Assembly (NCBI RefSeq): GCF_022965805.1
Contig: NC_133101.1
Coordinates: 46,084,342-46,148,341, forward strand
DNA from: Primulina eburnea
Taxonomy: Eukaryota; Streptophyta; Magnoliopsida; Lamiales; Gesneriaceae
Direction: 5' to 3'
Length of the DNA: 64,000 nucleotides
Shown here piece by piece: positions 34,361 through 46,775 of this stretch. The position numbers and the translations under genes were made by a program. The notes under the pieces are model-generated. The model saw only the letters and a list, made by a program, of their open reading frames with translations, did no database searches and was not told the origin of the DNA. Every line of letters begins with the position of its first letter. The first letter of the stretch is position 1.

Positions 34361-37300
34361 TGTAAAGGCCCTAAAACTCCTTACTTGAAAATTTGCGGAA
34401 ATTAAAATTTTCTTTTTTAAAAATAAATGGAGTGCCTCACCCATAAAATCAACTGATAACTCAAGTTCAATGTTTAAATTATAGCAGCGGAAGAAAATAA
34501 AGTTTGCCGAAAATAACAATTTAAAAATATTCAACAGCCGATAGAATGTCTGGGCATAAAAAGTGGCAAGTGCTGAAACTGAGGTCCTCGGGTGCCACTA
34601 CTGCCGACCCAAGCTGGCTCATTGGTCCCCGCCCTCGGCCCCTGCCCTCTTCAGTACCTACAACAATCAAGTCTAGTGAGCCTAAAGACTCAGCATGCAA
34701 ATATCGTAGGTAACGAGTAAATACCGAAGTAAAATGTGCATGGTATAAAATGTCAGGTCATGAGGCATACTGAAAATAACTTGTACTGAGCAATTATAAT
34801 ACGTGCATAACTGAACTGAAATCATAGTAAAAATGTTTGCTCCTTGGAGCCCTGTACTGAAATAACTGGTAAAAATTTTAATAGTTGAGATTATGGTCTA
34901 CGCCTGTGGCCCCTGCACTGAACTGAAGTGATCGGTAACTGGCTACCGGGGAGTATAAAACTGAACTGAGCATGGCCGGTCACTGGCGACCGGGTGGTAC
35001 CAAACTGAACTGAGTGGTCACTAGGCGACCGTATAAAATAATGCTCCCATAATAGTGAATTGACCACAAGAAATATCGCATAAATCTCAAAAAATAAGTA
35101 TTTTCTATTTTCATGCACGTAGTATAATTAAATGGCATAATGAAAATATCCTGTATATTTTACCAACTGGATTGGATCGCTCCCAGGCTCGCTGCAACCT
35201 AAATATGCCATGAAAAATATGCAATAGCTTATACTTGACCAAACTATGCAACTAAGTTTGAAAATGCGACAATTACGTCTAACGACTTCGTATTTAATCA
35301 TGACTCCGAACCAACCCGAACCAACACTGAACCGACGTATAGTCATGATTAAAATATGCTTAAAATAATGAAATGATGCTCCTAAAATGACGAGGGTCGA
35401 AATCTAGGTGAGACGGAGGCCAAAACATGTAATGCTCTTTCGAGAGTCAATTTGGCACATCGCACCGTAAATTCTCGTACGACCTCAAAAATGATCCGAA
35501 TCACGAACGGTCAAAAACACGACCTTCCTAACTCGATGAGGCACTGTCCAGTCCAAGGCCATAGGCTAAAAGCCAACCAAGAACTCAAACGAGCATCCGA
35601 ACCGACACAGCAACTTGCTGTAATTTCCAGTAGCTGTACCATCGTGAATCTTGTGTTGTTTTCGAGACTACCGGCCATTGGGGCGTGAACCACCGACCAG
35701 AGACTCTTACCAACATCCCAAGGAATGAGTTGACCCATTGCTAAGGGCCCTAGGCCAGCCCAAACTCGAATCATTCCAGCACCCACTCGAAGGTTCCAAC
35801 CGAGACTTGCGTGCATGCGTGTGTAGTGTCTTGCTTTGATCGATGTCTCGTGTCCTTCCAGTGGCCATTTGATTGACCATGTCACGATCTAGACATCTAG
35901 GGGAATGGTATGAACCTGTGGCTAAGGGCAATAGGCCAACCAAGATCCACACCAAACCAACCAAACCCGAAGCACAAGTGCTGTCCAACCGAAGGGGCGA
36001 GAAGGGGAGGGGGCTGTTTTTGATGTTTTGTGTAAAAACCGATGAGCCATGGACCAAGCCACCAAAAGGGCAACTTGGTCACGTCTTAGAAATGCTAGGG
36101 AAGTGATCTAACCATGGCTATAGGCCCTTGGGGCAGCCAAGATCAGATCCTTCCTCCTTGACAACCAAACTGAATTTTCGAACTCAAAAAGGGACACAAA
36201 TGGTGTTGCTGTCATTTCTTGCTTTCCAGCGAGCATGGGGTGAAACCGATGGACAAATGTGGTCCTAATGCATCCTATTACATGTATATAAGTTGCCTTG
36301 GGAGCCTGGAGTCGATCAAATACATGAAACTCACAAACCAAAACAAACCGTGAAGCTTGCCAAGGAAAAATCGAAAATTCTGCATTTGTTGTTTCAAAAT
36401 GTTTTGACATGTATCTCGGTTTTTGCTTGATAAAACATGATCATATACTGAAAAATAATTGATAATATGACTTGATTGAGGTTTGAAAGAAATCTAGACA
36501 TGCCTGGTTTCGTTTCGAAAGAAAACGAACGAAACGACGACGACGCGGCGCGGAGGAGTGGAACGCTTTCTTTTCTATCTTTCTTGCACTCGATTTTTCT
36601 CTCCTACCACCCACTGAATTCTACGTTTTTTTACTCTGAAAACACTCTGAATTTTCGAGATTAGGGAGGTGGGGAAATGGTTAGGGGAGTGAGGGTGATG
36701 GGTGCAAAATATAAGGGACAAATAAAGACCAAGTCTCCCTCATTTTGAAATTTGAATTGTGGTTTTCTATCAAATATACTTGGAGGGATTATGGTGGTGC
36801 AATGACCGATTCTACATGTTCATCTAGACTAGGATAATGTTTTAACATTAATTAATTAAGGTTGATTACTAATTGAAAAGGTTAGCATGCTAAAATATGA
36901 CAAAGAATTGGTCAAAGGATGAGTTGGCAAATGAATTATTTGATCAACAAAGGGGTGGCCGAAATTTAACAATTAAAGGGAAGGGAAAAATGTTATCTAG
37001 CTAGTAAATTTATAATCCTTAAAAGCCTCACTAATCCTTTAATTAATTTAGTGAATTAATCCCTTAATTAAGTAACTTAAATGAGCTTATTTATTAATTA
37101 CCTCAAGTAACTTAAATTAAATCCTCGAACCTCCTTATTAACTTAAATTAACTTACTTGCTAGCTAAAATAAAGTCTGAAAATATTTATCGAATCTTAAA
37201 TTCTATCTCAAAGTTCCAACTCCAGTCCGGCCTCACCGAAATAACTGAAAAATCAAACTACTGCATGAAAAAATAAAATAATTAACTTCAAAGAAAAACA

Positions 37301-37387
37301 TTTAAATAATCATGCAATGAAGTCAATTAAATTTAAAATACTAGAATTATGCATGGCTTATACGTAGACTGATTTACGGGTTCTAAA
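34361..37387 (-). repeat. LARD 3' LTR
   Basis: About 3027 bp, TGTAAAGGCC..GGTTCTAAA; the last bases should be ACA as in the partner. The small open frames on both strands (e.g. 35511-36057) recur in the other LTR with changes and show no domain; they are not genes. Palindromes at 34928-35033; GC-rich CGACGACGCGGCGCGG at 36533-36550. Confidence 0.88.
34928..35033. promoter_or_regulatory. Palindrome cluster in LARD LTR, interleaved with TATAAAA strings
   Basis: GGTA-ACTGGC-TACC, CCGGTC-ACTGGC-GACCGG and GGTC-ACTAGGC-GACC follow one another, with gagTATAAAActg and ccgTATAAAAta between or after them. The spacer ACTGGC is nearly constant while the arms change together. The other LTR repeats this at 40350-40460. 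Confidence 0.65.
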
Positions 37388-39781
37388 TTCTTCCCCCCTT
37401 AAAAGAAATTTCGTCCTCGAAATTCGCTTATCCTTGATAAACAAAATGTTTAAACTCTTAATTCTAGAATCTTAATAATCCATGCTTCTGATGCGCTACT
37501 TTGATAAGATAAATATTAAGCTGTCCTTACGTCTCGTCTCCTCAATCCTAATTAAATTTGTCTACAAAAATCTGCGAATCGCAACTTAAAACAACTTATG
37601 GTGACTTAGTTTTATTCTACTACGACCTCAAATTTTGACTTACTCACAATTCCTCATACTAGAGATGGATGTCCAAACTTATCGCACCTTACTTTTCTTA
37701 TATTATACCCATAATGTTCATCGTCCTATTACATTAGCATTTAGACAGTTCAACTTAGGAAACCTTAGCCCCCAAAATTTACTGACCGACTTCTATCCTC
37801 GTTAATACACTTAAAAGTTAACCTTATCTCAATCCCATAACAAAAGTTAGCCTAAGATCCTTGGACTCTCCTCATTGAAACAAGTGTCACATTCTTATGT
37901 ATCATTAATGTTTACTTAATTCTAGCATATAAACTTAATAGGTTAGCCCATGGTAGCATTAGACTAACTTTAATAAATCAATTTCACTTATAACCCATAG
38001 AATTCTAGAATCCACATATCAAGCTTTTAGATTCCTTACTTGATAAAAAAAACCTTAATATTCATCAATTGATAACTTATATTGAACACAACTAATTCTC
38101 TTTTGTTTTTATTTCACTCAAAATTTCCGTATGAACAAATATCCCATAAATTTGAAATTCAAACTTACCTAATCCAAATATATTTGGATAAAATAATTCC
38201 AATACACATATCCGCTTAATCCCAAGTTTGTTAATGACTTCCAAAATTTCTCAAGACAAGGTGTCTACCTCACTTCTTACGTGCGTCTACCAATTAAACT
38301 ACCATCATCATACCCAAATTTCCTAAAAAAATTTAAATTCTCACAAGGTATAATCTTAACTGTTAAGATCATGATTAAAACTTGTGACACATCAAACTTA
38401 TGTTCCCAAAAACTTACTAACTCAATGTTTATCTTTATAACTTAACTAACCGATCAAATTTACCTTAAATCGTCATCACTTTAAATTCTTAATTTACCAC
38501 AACATTATTTCACTAACGCTTAAGTTTTCACGCCTAAGATCGATTCATCCTTCAATGTCCTTGGTTACCATTCATTATAACATTATAACCCAAATATCTA
38601 AATATTCTATATTTCCCTCCGAGCCTAAATAACCGAAAATTCATACCATTCAAACCGTTCAATTCTCACTTACTACTAAATAAGTTCTCAAATTTCTTAA
38701 AATTGTAAAATTAATTCTTACTTTCCTCGAATATCGTCTAATTTTTCCCTAAATCTCGAAAATTCCACAATTACTCATTAGTCCTCAGTATTCCCAATCT
38801 AATTTTATAGATTTCCCGCATCATAAGGTTCAATAGCCTTAAGTTTATTAACCCAAAATTAATTCCCATAACACGTCTTACATTTCTCTAAATACTTAAA
38901 ATTCCAATTCCTCAAAAGTTAGCATTTAATCCTTAAAATTTTGAAACTTGCAATCAAGCCCTTACAGTTCTCCAAATTTACATTTTGGCCCTACAACTCT
39001 TCAAAATTTGCATCATTGTCCCCATAAAATTTTCCATCTTTACCTCATTAAACTTTTAGATTCTCGAACTCGAAAATTAATCCCAAAATTAGGTAAATTC
39101 GAAAATTGTCCCTTAGAATTTTATTTTTTAACCTAGGTCCTCAAATCATTGGTTATTACAATTGTGTCCTTAAAATTCTCAATTCCTGCAATTCCATCCT
39201 TAAATCCAACTATGTAGAGCATGCATCCTAAATAAATTATCATAATTAATCTTACATTTCCATAGATACTTAAAATTCTCAAATTGTACATTTATAATCC
39301 TAAAGATTGTCGTAGTCTTCGAATCGCTATTGCTTATATGAAATCCTCAAAAATTTACTCGACTAGCAACCAAGAATTATCGATAATTTCTTAGAAATTC
39401 TACAAGTCTCAAAAGCATTCATAATTTTCAAGATTAACTTATAACCCATAAGGAGGACATCAACACTACTGACCTAAAAATTAATATAGTCAAATCATTT
39501 TCAACCTCTTCTAAAGCCCAATATTTGAATTCTTAGACATGTCCAATTCCAAACGTACCCAACATGCATAATTCCATAATTTATTTTTTTAAATTTAAAT
39601 AAACACTGAACAATTAAAATCTGAACGTAAAAACATTTCATGAAAACATGCTGATAAAATAATTCATGCTTTAAATAAAATGCGAAAATGTAAAACTTTC
39701 AGACCGAAGACGTGACTTCGTGAGCTTCTCGTGGTCAGTAGTAGTGTAACCCTTTACAAGAACATAGGCTCTGATACCAAC
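37388..39781 (-). other. LARD internal region, non-coding
   Basis: 2394 bp, C/T/A-rich on the plus strand, with many short repeated phrases such as 'ccctacaactcttcaaaatttgcat' variants near 38950-39020. No open frame above ~60 codons and no gag or pol trace. Holds PBS (39768-39779) and PPT (minus AAGGGGGGAAGAA). Confidence 0.8.
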
Positions 39782-42700
39782 TGTGAAGGCCCTAAAACTA
39801 CTTACTTGAAAATTTGCGGAAAATTAAAAATTTTCTTTTTTAAAAATAAATGGAGTGCCTCATCCATAAAATCAACTGATAACTCAAGTTTAATGTTTAA
39901 AATATAGCAGCGGAAGAAAATAAAGTTTGCCGAAAATAACAATTTAAAAATATTCAACAGCCGATAGAATGTCTGGGCATAAAAAGTGGCAAGTGCTGAA
40001 ACTGAGGTCCTCGGGTGCCACTACTGCCGACCCAAGCTGGCTCACTGGTCCCCGCCCTCAGCCCTGGCCTCTTCAGTACCTACAACAATCAAGTCTAGTG
40101 AGGCTAAAGACTCAGCATGAAAATATCGTAGGTAACGAGTAAATACTGAAGTAAAATGTGTATGGGATAAAATGTCAGGTCATGAGGCATAATGAAAATA
40201 ACTTGTACTGAGCAATTATAATACGTGCATAACTGAACTGAAATCATAGTAAAAATGTTTGCTCCTTGGAGCCCTGTACTGAAATAACTGGTAAAAAATT
40301 TTTAATAGTTGAGATTATGGTCTACGCTTGTGGCCCCTGAACTGAACTGAACTGATCGGTAACTGGCTACCGGGGAGTATAAAATTGAACTGAGCAGGCC
40401 GGTCACTGGCGACCGGGTGGTACCAAATTGAACTGAGCGGTCACTGGCGACTGTATAAAATAATGCTCCCATAATAGTGAATTGACCACAAGCAATATCG
40501 CATAAATCTCAAAAAATAAGTATTTTCTATTTTCAAGCACGTAGTATAATTAAATGGCATAAAGAAAATATCCTGTATATTTTACCAACTGGATTGGATC
40601 GCTCCCAGGCTCGCTGCAAGCCTAAATATGCCATGAAAAATATGCAATAGCTTATACTTGACCAAACTATGCAACTAAGTTTGAAAATGCGACAATTACG
40701 TCTAACGACTTCGTATTTAATCATGACTCCGAACCAACCCGAACCAACACTGAACCGACGTATAGTCATGATTAAAATACGCTTAAAATAATGAAATGAT
40801 GCTCCTAAAATGATGAGGGTCGAAATCTAGGTGAGATGGAGGCCAAAACATGAAATGCTCTTTCGAGAGTCAATTTGGCACATCGCACCGTAAATTCTCG
40901 TACGACCTCAAAAATGATCCGAATCACGAACGGTCAAAAACACGACCTTCCTAACTTGATGAGGCACTGTTCAGTTCAAGGCTATAGGCTAAAAGCCAAC
41001 CAAGAACTCAAACGAGCCTCCGAACCGATACAGCAACTTGCTGTAATTTCCAGCAGCTGTACAATCGCGAATCTTGTGTTGTTTTCGAGACTACCGGCCA
41101 TTGGGGCGTGAACCACCGACAAGAGACTCTTACCAACATCCCAAGGAATGAGTTGACCCATGGCTAAGGGCCCAATGCCAGCCACAACTCGAATCATTCC
41201 AGCACCCACTCGAAGGGTCCAACCGAGACTTGCGTGCATGCGTGTGTAGTGCCTTGCTTTGATCGATGTCTCGTGTCGTTCCAGTGGCCATTTGATTGAC
41301 CATGTCACGATCTAGACATCTAGGGGCATGGTATGAACCGTGGCTAAGGGCCATAGGCCAAACAAGATCCACACCAAACCAACCAAACCCGAAGCACAAG
41401 TGCTGTCCAACCGAAGGGGCGAGAAGGGAAGGGGGCTGTTTTTGATGTTCTGCGTAAAAACCGATGAGCCATGGACCAAGCCACCAAAAGCGCAACTTGG
41501 TCACATCTTAGACATGCTAGGGAAGTGATCTAACCATGGCTATAGGCCCTTGTGGCAGCCAAGATCAGATCCTTCCTCCTTGACAACCAAACTGAATTTT
41601 TAAACTCAAAAAGGGACACAAATGGTGTTGCTGTCATTTCTTGCTTTCCAGCGAGCATGGGGTGAAACCGATGGACAAATGTGGTCCTAATGCATCCTAT
41701 TACATGTATATAAGTCGCCTTGGGAGCCTGGAGTTGATCCAATACCTGAAACTCACAAACCAAAAGAAAACATGAAGCTTGCCAAGGAAAAATCGAAAAT
41801 TCTGCATGTGTTGTTTCAAAATGTTTTGACATGTATCTCGGTTTTTGCTTGATAAAATATGATCATATACTGAAAAATAATTGATAATATTACTTGATTG
41901 AGGTTTGAAAGAAATCTAGACATGCCTGGTTTCGTTTCGAAAGAAAACGAACGAAACGACGACGACGCGGCGCGGCGCGGAGGAGTGGAACGCTTTCTTT
42001 TCTATCTTTCTTGCACTCGATTTTTCTCTCCTACCACCCACTGAATTCTCACGTTTTTTTACTCTGAAAACACTCTGAATTTTTGAGATTAGGGAGGTGG
42101 GGAAATGGTTAGGGGAGTGAGGGTGATGGGTGCAAAATATAAGGGACAAATAAAGGCCAAGTCTCCCTCATTTTGAAATTTGAATTGTGGTTGGCTATCA
42201 AATATACTTGGAGGGATTATGGTGGTGCAATGACCGATTCTACATGCTCATCTAGACTAGGATAATGTTTTAACATTAATTAATTAAGGTTGATTACTAA
42301 TTGAAAAGGTTAGCATGCTAAAAGATGACAAAGAATTGGTCAAAGGATGAGTTGGCAAATGAATTATTTGATCAACAAAGGGGTGGCCGAAATTTAACAA
42401 TTAAAGGGAAGGGAAAAATGTTATCTAGCTAGTAAATTTATAATCCTTAAAAGCCTCACTAATCCTTTAATTAATTTAGTGAATTATTCCCTTAATTAAG
42501 TAACTTAAATGAGCTTATTTCTTAATTACCTCAAGTAACTTAAATTAAATCCTCGAACCTCCTTATTAACTTAAATTAACTTACTTGCTAGCTAAAATAA
42601 AGTCTGGAAATATTTATCGAATCTTAAATTCTATCTCAAAGTTCCAACTCCAGTCCGGCCTCACTGAAATAACTGAAAAATCAAACTACTGCACGAAAAA

Positions 42701-42815
42701 ATAAAATAATTAACTTCAAAGAAAAGCATTAAAATAATCATGCAATGAAGTCAATTAAATTTAAAATACTAGAATTATGCATGGCTTATACGTAGACTGA
42801 TTTACGGGTTCTACA
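39782..42815 (-). repeat. LARD 5' LTR
   Basis: 3034 bp, TGTGAAGGCC..GGTTCTACA. Differs from the partner by scattered substitutions and a few short indels, e.g. one extra GGCGC at 41970. Confidence 0.88.
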
Positions 42816-43819
42816 GAATTAATTATGATTTTTGTACAGAAACTGCTCTGTTTTGATAAATGATCCGAGTTCTTGAGTTATAGTAGTCTTCAGAGGTTCA
42901 AGACTTCTCACCTACACATTTCGATCTTCTTTTTGTAATATTTGAAAGGTATGTTACAGTCGGTAATATACGAGGTAAAAGTATCATTTTTATTTTAAAT
43001 TGAAAATTCTATGGCTCGATGAATTATTTGTGATTTGACGATGATTGTTGTATTGAGATGAGTTTATTATGATATCGAAATGATGATATTGATTTGCATC
43101 ATTACATTGCATATTGATCCACTTGTCGATTCAGATTTGATATGGAGGAGGTCGCCTTGATATATTGATTTGTTGGACGTATGGGGCTATAGTTGAGTTG
43201 GCATAGTGTATGCGGAGGTCGCTGCTATGGCTTGAACACTCTCTATAGGCGCACCATAGTCCTGGGATTGTAGAATACAGCAACCCACCTCGAGCGGATG
43301 AGTCGGTGGATATTGCTGGGAGATTCTCTATCCTTGGGTATCCTATGACCAGATGATTCACTTGATCTTGAGATTTATTGATAGCTCACAGCTTCTGATT
43401 ATGCATTGCATTATATTGCATCTTTATGAATTTATATGAACTAACTGAAAATTTAATTCTCATATGTTATTGATTGTATCATACTGGGTTTATACTCACC
43501 GGCATGTCCGGTACCTCTTGTTTTCATGTGTTTGACGGTAGGTGAGGCGAGGCTTGGAATGCCAGAGTCCAGCTCCAGGCGAGGAGATACGAGTTAAAGT
43601 GGGATTTTCGGTTCATAGGAGCTATTTGATGATGTTTGGATTACTTTAGCCACTAGTTTATTTTGGCTTGTTGAAACTTATATTCAAACATTTGAGGCCT
43701 TTAAATTATTTTGACGATGTTTATGTCAGTTTGTGAACAAAAAATTATATATTTTACTAAATCGTTTGGTTTGTTATATTTATAATTATTAGTATTAATG
43801 TCAGACCCGGGGCCCCACA
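42816..43819 (+). repeat. Gypsy-B 5' LTR, second part
   Basis: Resumes after the LARD and ends GGGGCCCCACA. Corresponds to 60401-61398 in the 3' LTR. The open frame on the minus strand at 43131-43361 recurs in the 3' LTR and is not considered a gene. Confidence 0.9.
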
Positions 43820-43824
43820 TTAGG

Positions 43825-43836
43825 TGGTGTCAGAGC
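43825..43836 (+). other. Gypsy-B primer binding site
   Basis: TGGTGTCAGAGC, one base off the initiator-Met PBS, five bases after the LTR end. Confidence 0.85.
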
Positions 43837-44078
43837 GTAAGATATTTGGGAACATGGTAGATCGAGTCAGTTCGAATTGCTTGATCATGTAATATATTTG
43901 CTAGTATTTCATTGTGCCATAATGTGAAATACATGATTATAATTGAGATATTATGTTGTTGAGCTTTATTCGAGATTTTTGAGATTATTGAATCTCGAGA
44001 GCCAGAGATGATTGATACGAGATTGAAATGATTGTGATACTATGATTTTATCTGTGTTTGATCTATTTTATATCAGAC

Positions 44079-45241
44079 ATGGCTACTAGAGGTAGAGGTC
44101 GTGGTAGACCTAGACAGAACATACCAGTGGCACAAGATCAGGGTAGTGCTACTCATACTCAAATGGATATAACTCCGACTCCGATGGAGATACTGTTAGC
44201 TAGATTTCAGTCTTTGCACCCACCGATGTTGAAGGGTACCGAGAATGCATTAGAGTGTGAGAACTGGTTGGAGAATATGGATCAATTATTCGAATCTCTT
44301 GAGTATCCAGATGATCGTAGAATCAAATTAGTTGTTCATCAGTTATTGGATGTTGCTAAGAGTTGGTGGATAATGACCAAGAAAGCTTTAGAGGGTCGAG
44401 ATACGATTGTTACCTGGGATATTTTTAAATCTGAATTTTATCAACGTTTCTTTCCTACCTCTTACAAGAAAGATAGGGGAGCCGAGTTTGCAAATTTAAA
44501 ACAGGGAAATCTGAATATTGAGGATTATGTTGCTAAGTTCTCGAATTTACTGAGATTTGCTCCTCATGTAGCATCCGATGAAGAAGCTAAGGCCGATCAC
44601 TTCATAAATGATCTTAACCCAGATATATTTACCTTGGTTAATACTAGAAGGCCTAGCACTTTTGCTGAGGCTCTTGATCGAGCCAAGGGAGCTGAAACCG
44701 GAATCATTAGGTAGAGAGGTTCTCAGATGCAACGACCCAAATAGCCACAGTATAGACAATAGTTCAGACAGGGTAATAGTGACGGTAATAGTGGCAACAT
44801 AAGAGAGCAGTTTCGGGCTAGAGGCAAGCAATTTAAGAGGCATGGCAGTAATTTTTCGAGTTCTAGTGGATCGAGACAGTCTGGTTCAGTTCAGAGCACT
44901 GGTTATTCAAGTCCAACTTGTGGTCAGTGTGGTGGTAGACATTATACCGATCAGTGTAGAGGAATCTCGAGAACTTGCCACTTGTGTAACCAGGTGGGAC
45001 ACTATGCTCGAGTGTGTCCTAACCGTGGCAGTGATATATCTCAGAGTGGGGGATCATCGAGATAGACACCTCACCAGAACCGTCATGCCCCTACAGTTCA
45101 TTCCTATCAGCAGTCATACCGATCAGATCAGAACAAACAGAGTGGTAGCCATAGGGCAGGACAACCACCTAGACAACAGGCCCGAGTTTTTGCACTCACT
45201 GAGGATGAGGCACATAATGCTCCAGATAATGTCATTGCAGG
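44079..45241 (+). pseudogene. Gypsy-B gag with zinc knuckles, decayed; split from pol by Athila-1
   Basis: Starts MATRGRGRGRPRQN at 44079 and stays open to a TAG at 44713. It contains the capsid domain (LECENWLENMDQLFESLEYPD, VAKSWWIMTKKALEG, FKSEFYQRFFPTSYKKDRGAEFANLKQG, TFAEALDRA). Beyond the TAG, the same frame runs on through several more TAGs (K*PQYRQ*F; SSR*TPHQ) to two zinc knuckles, the second C-HLCNQVGHYARV-C near 44975-45015. Athila-1 interrupts the frame at VIAG (45241). Confidence 0.88.
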
Positions 45242-46634
45242 TGATAAGTGCAATTTATTGTACTTTTATTACTTGTTTTTAACTTGGAATTTTGTGATTC
45301 TTGAGCAGGTTTTATTTGATATGTTGTTGTTTTTGTTATTGTAGTTTGGAAGAGTAGAAATGAGAGTTTGGAGTGATATAGTGATGAATTAGAAGGTGCA
45401 AAGGACAATGATACACGAAGCAACACCGCACCCGCGGTGTTCACCAGAGCGCACCCGCGCTGTTCTCCGAGGCATGACCGCACCCGCGGTCATGCTAGCA
45501 CCGCACCTGCGGTCTTACCAGAAGAGCAGGAGGAGTTTTAGTCGAAAGGGCACCGCACCCGCGGTCCTTATACCACCTCACCCGCGGTCATGCACAAACA
45601 CCATTCCGGAAATTGTGAAACTTTGTGGACTTTGAAGAAAAGAAGGGGAAAATGGTGTGCTACGTGGGATATCTTGTCTAGACTATAAAAGGGTCTCTTT
45701 TTCATCATCTAGGGTATAGGAGAGAAGCTAGGAAAAGGGTGGAGGCTACAAAGAAAAGAGTTGAAGATCAAAATCATCATCTTCAACAAGTTCTTGCACA
45801 TCTTTGGACAAAAACTTCATACACTCCAAAACTCTTGTTCTAAGTTCTTTCTTTCTTTATTTTTACTTTTAGTTGATATGTCTTGTTTAAGATTCATGTA
45901 TTGTTGTGTTATTTTTATTATTATGAACTAAATTTTAATTCTAGAGGGATGATGGAACAAAACTAGAAACCATGTGTTGAGATTCATGATTTATGCTATA
46001 TAAGTTGTCTTTATTGTTCATTTGTGTTTTTCCAATCTTAATGCTTTCATTTTATTGGCCATATCTTGAATGATTTGTATGTTATAAATTATCACTTGGA
46101 AAAGGAAATTTATAATCAAGAAAGGGACAAATACATCGGTAGTATTTATATAGTTCGGGAGGACATATCTTGCTATTGAAGCTATAAAAAGAATTTAGTG
46201 CTTATTGTGTTATTTAATTTTAGATTGTTGACAGGGATGTTACAATCTTTTGTTAGATAATTAGTATCTATTTAGCACTCGAGAGAGGGAGTAGATAATT
46301 ATAGAATTCTTGGTTAATGAATAAGAAGGACAATTATAATATAGCTACACAAAATAGTACATGGTGGATAGTTGCGTGAAGTCGGACCTCTAGATCTTTT
46401 ATTCCATTGTTCAAATCTGTTTGTTGCTACAATTAAATTTATTTTCAATTATAGTCATTGGTATAATCAACTCTGTTAAGTGAATATACTAAATAAAATG
46501 GGGACTATTTTAATTACAAGCATTAATATAAATTTAGAAATACATTCCTCGTGGGATCGACACTTGTACTCGAAATTACATTTTACTATAACTTGACGTC
46601 GTGCACTTGCGAGCATTAAAGAAAACACGCAACA
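45242..46634 (+). repeat. Athila-1 5' LTR
   Basis: 1393 bp, TGATAAGTGC..CACGCAACA. TATA box TATAAAA at 45684-45690, ~90 bp downstream of the palindrome cluster. The last ~150 bp hold the conserved 'GTGCACTTGCGAGC' block of Athila/Tat-type LTRs. Confidence 0.92.
45423..45592. promoter_or_regulatory. Palindrome cluster upstream of the Athila-1 LTR TATA box
   Basis: Six interrupted palindromes with a near-constant ACCC spacer: ACCGC-ACCC-GCGGT (several) and AGCGC-ACCC-GCGCT (one), plus slightly degenerate copies. Both arms change together between the two forms. The 3' LTR repeats the cluster at 54741-54909. Confidence 0.75.
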
Positions 46635-46640
46635 AGTTTT

Positions 46641-46658
46641 TGGCGCCGTTGCCGGGGA
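46641..46658 (+). other. Athila-1 primer binding site (tRNA-Asp)
   Basis: TGGCGCCGTTGCCGGGGA, complementary to the 3' end of plant tRNA-Asp, as known for Athila elements. Located seven bases after the LTR end. Confidence 0.9.
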
Positions 46659-46775
46659 GTGTAACATTTGAATTTATATTAGTATTGTTACCAATTAGTC
46701 TAGATTTTAATTTAGAGCTATTTTTATTATACTACATTAAACACTGATTTTTTTATTGTTTTTGTTTGACATTGC

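Larger units (their letters stand above)
34361..42815 (-). mobile_element. LARD-like non-autonomous gypsy element (8455 bp)
   Basis: Target duplication gaatt in the Gypsy-B 5' LTR; the 3' LTR (60395-60412) gives the empty site. Two ~3.03-kb LTRs flank a 2.39-kb interior without coding capacity. Minus orientation: TGTAGAACCC start at 42815, PBS at 39768-39779 (exact TGGTATCAGAGC), TTTCGAGGACGAAAT block and PPT next to the 3' LTR (37388-37402). This fits the class of large retrotransposon derivatives that depend on other elements; the terminal motifs point to Tekay-like parents. Confidence 0.9.

Noticed and set aside
35511..36057. Frames of 100-125 codons in the LARD LTRs (also 40982-41832)
   Set aside because: Not conserved in frame between the two LTRs (shifts and different ends) and without recognisable motifs.
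44547..44843. Minus-strand frame of 98 codons over Gypsy-B gag
   Set aside because: Shadow of the gag coding strand, without independent support.
46641..46658. tRNA-Asp-like sequence as a tRNA gene
   Set aside because: It is only the 18-base primer binding site; no tRNA cloverleaf surrounds it. The same holds for the initiator-Met type sites at 17955, 29258, 39768 and 43825.
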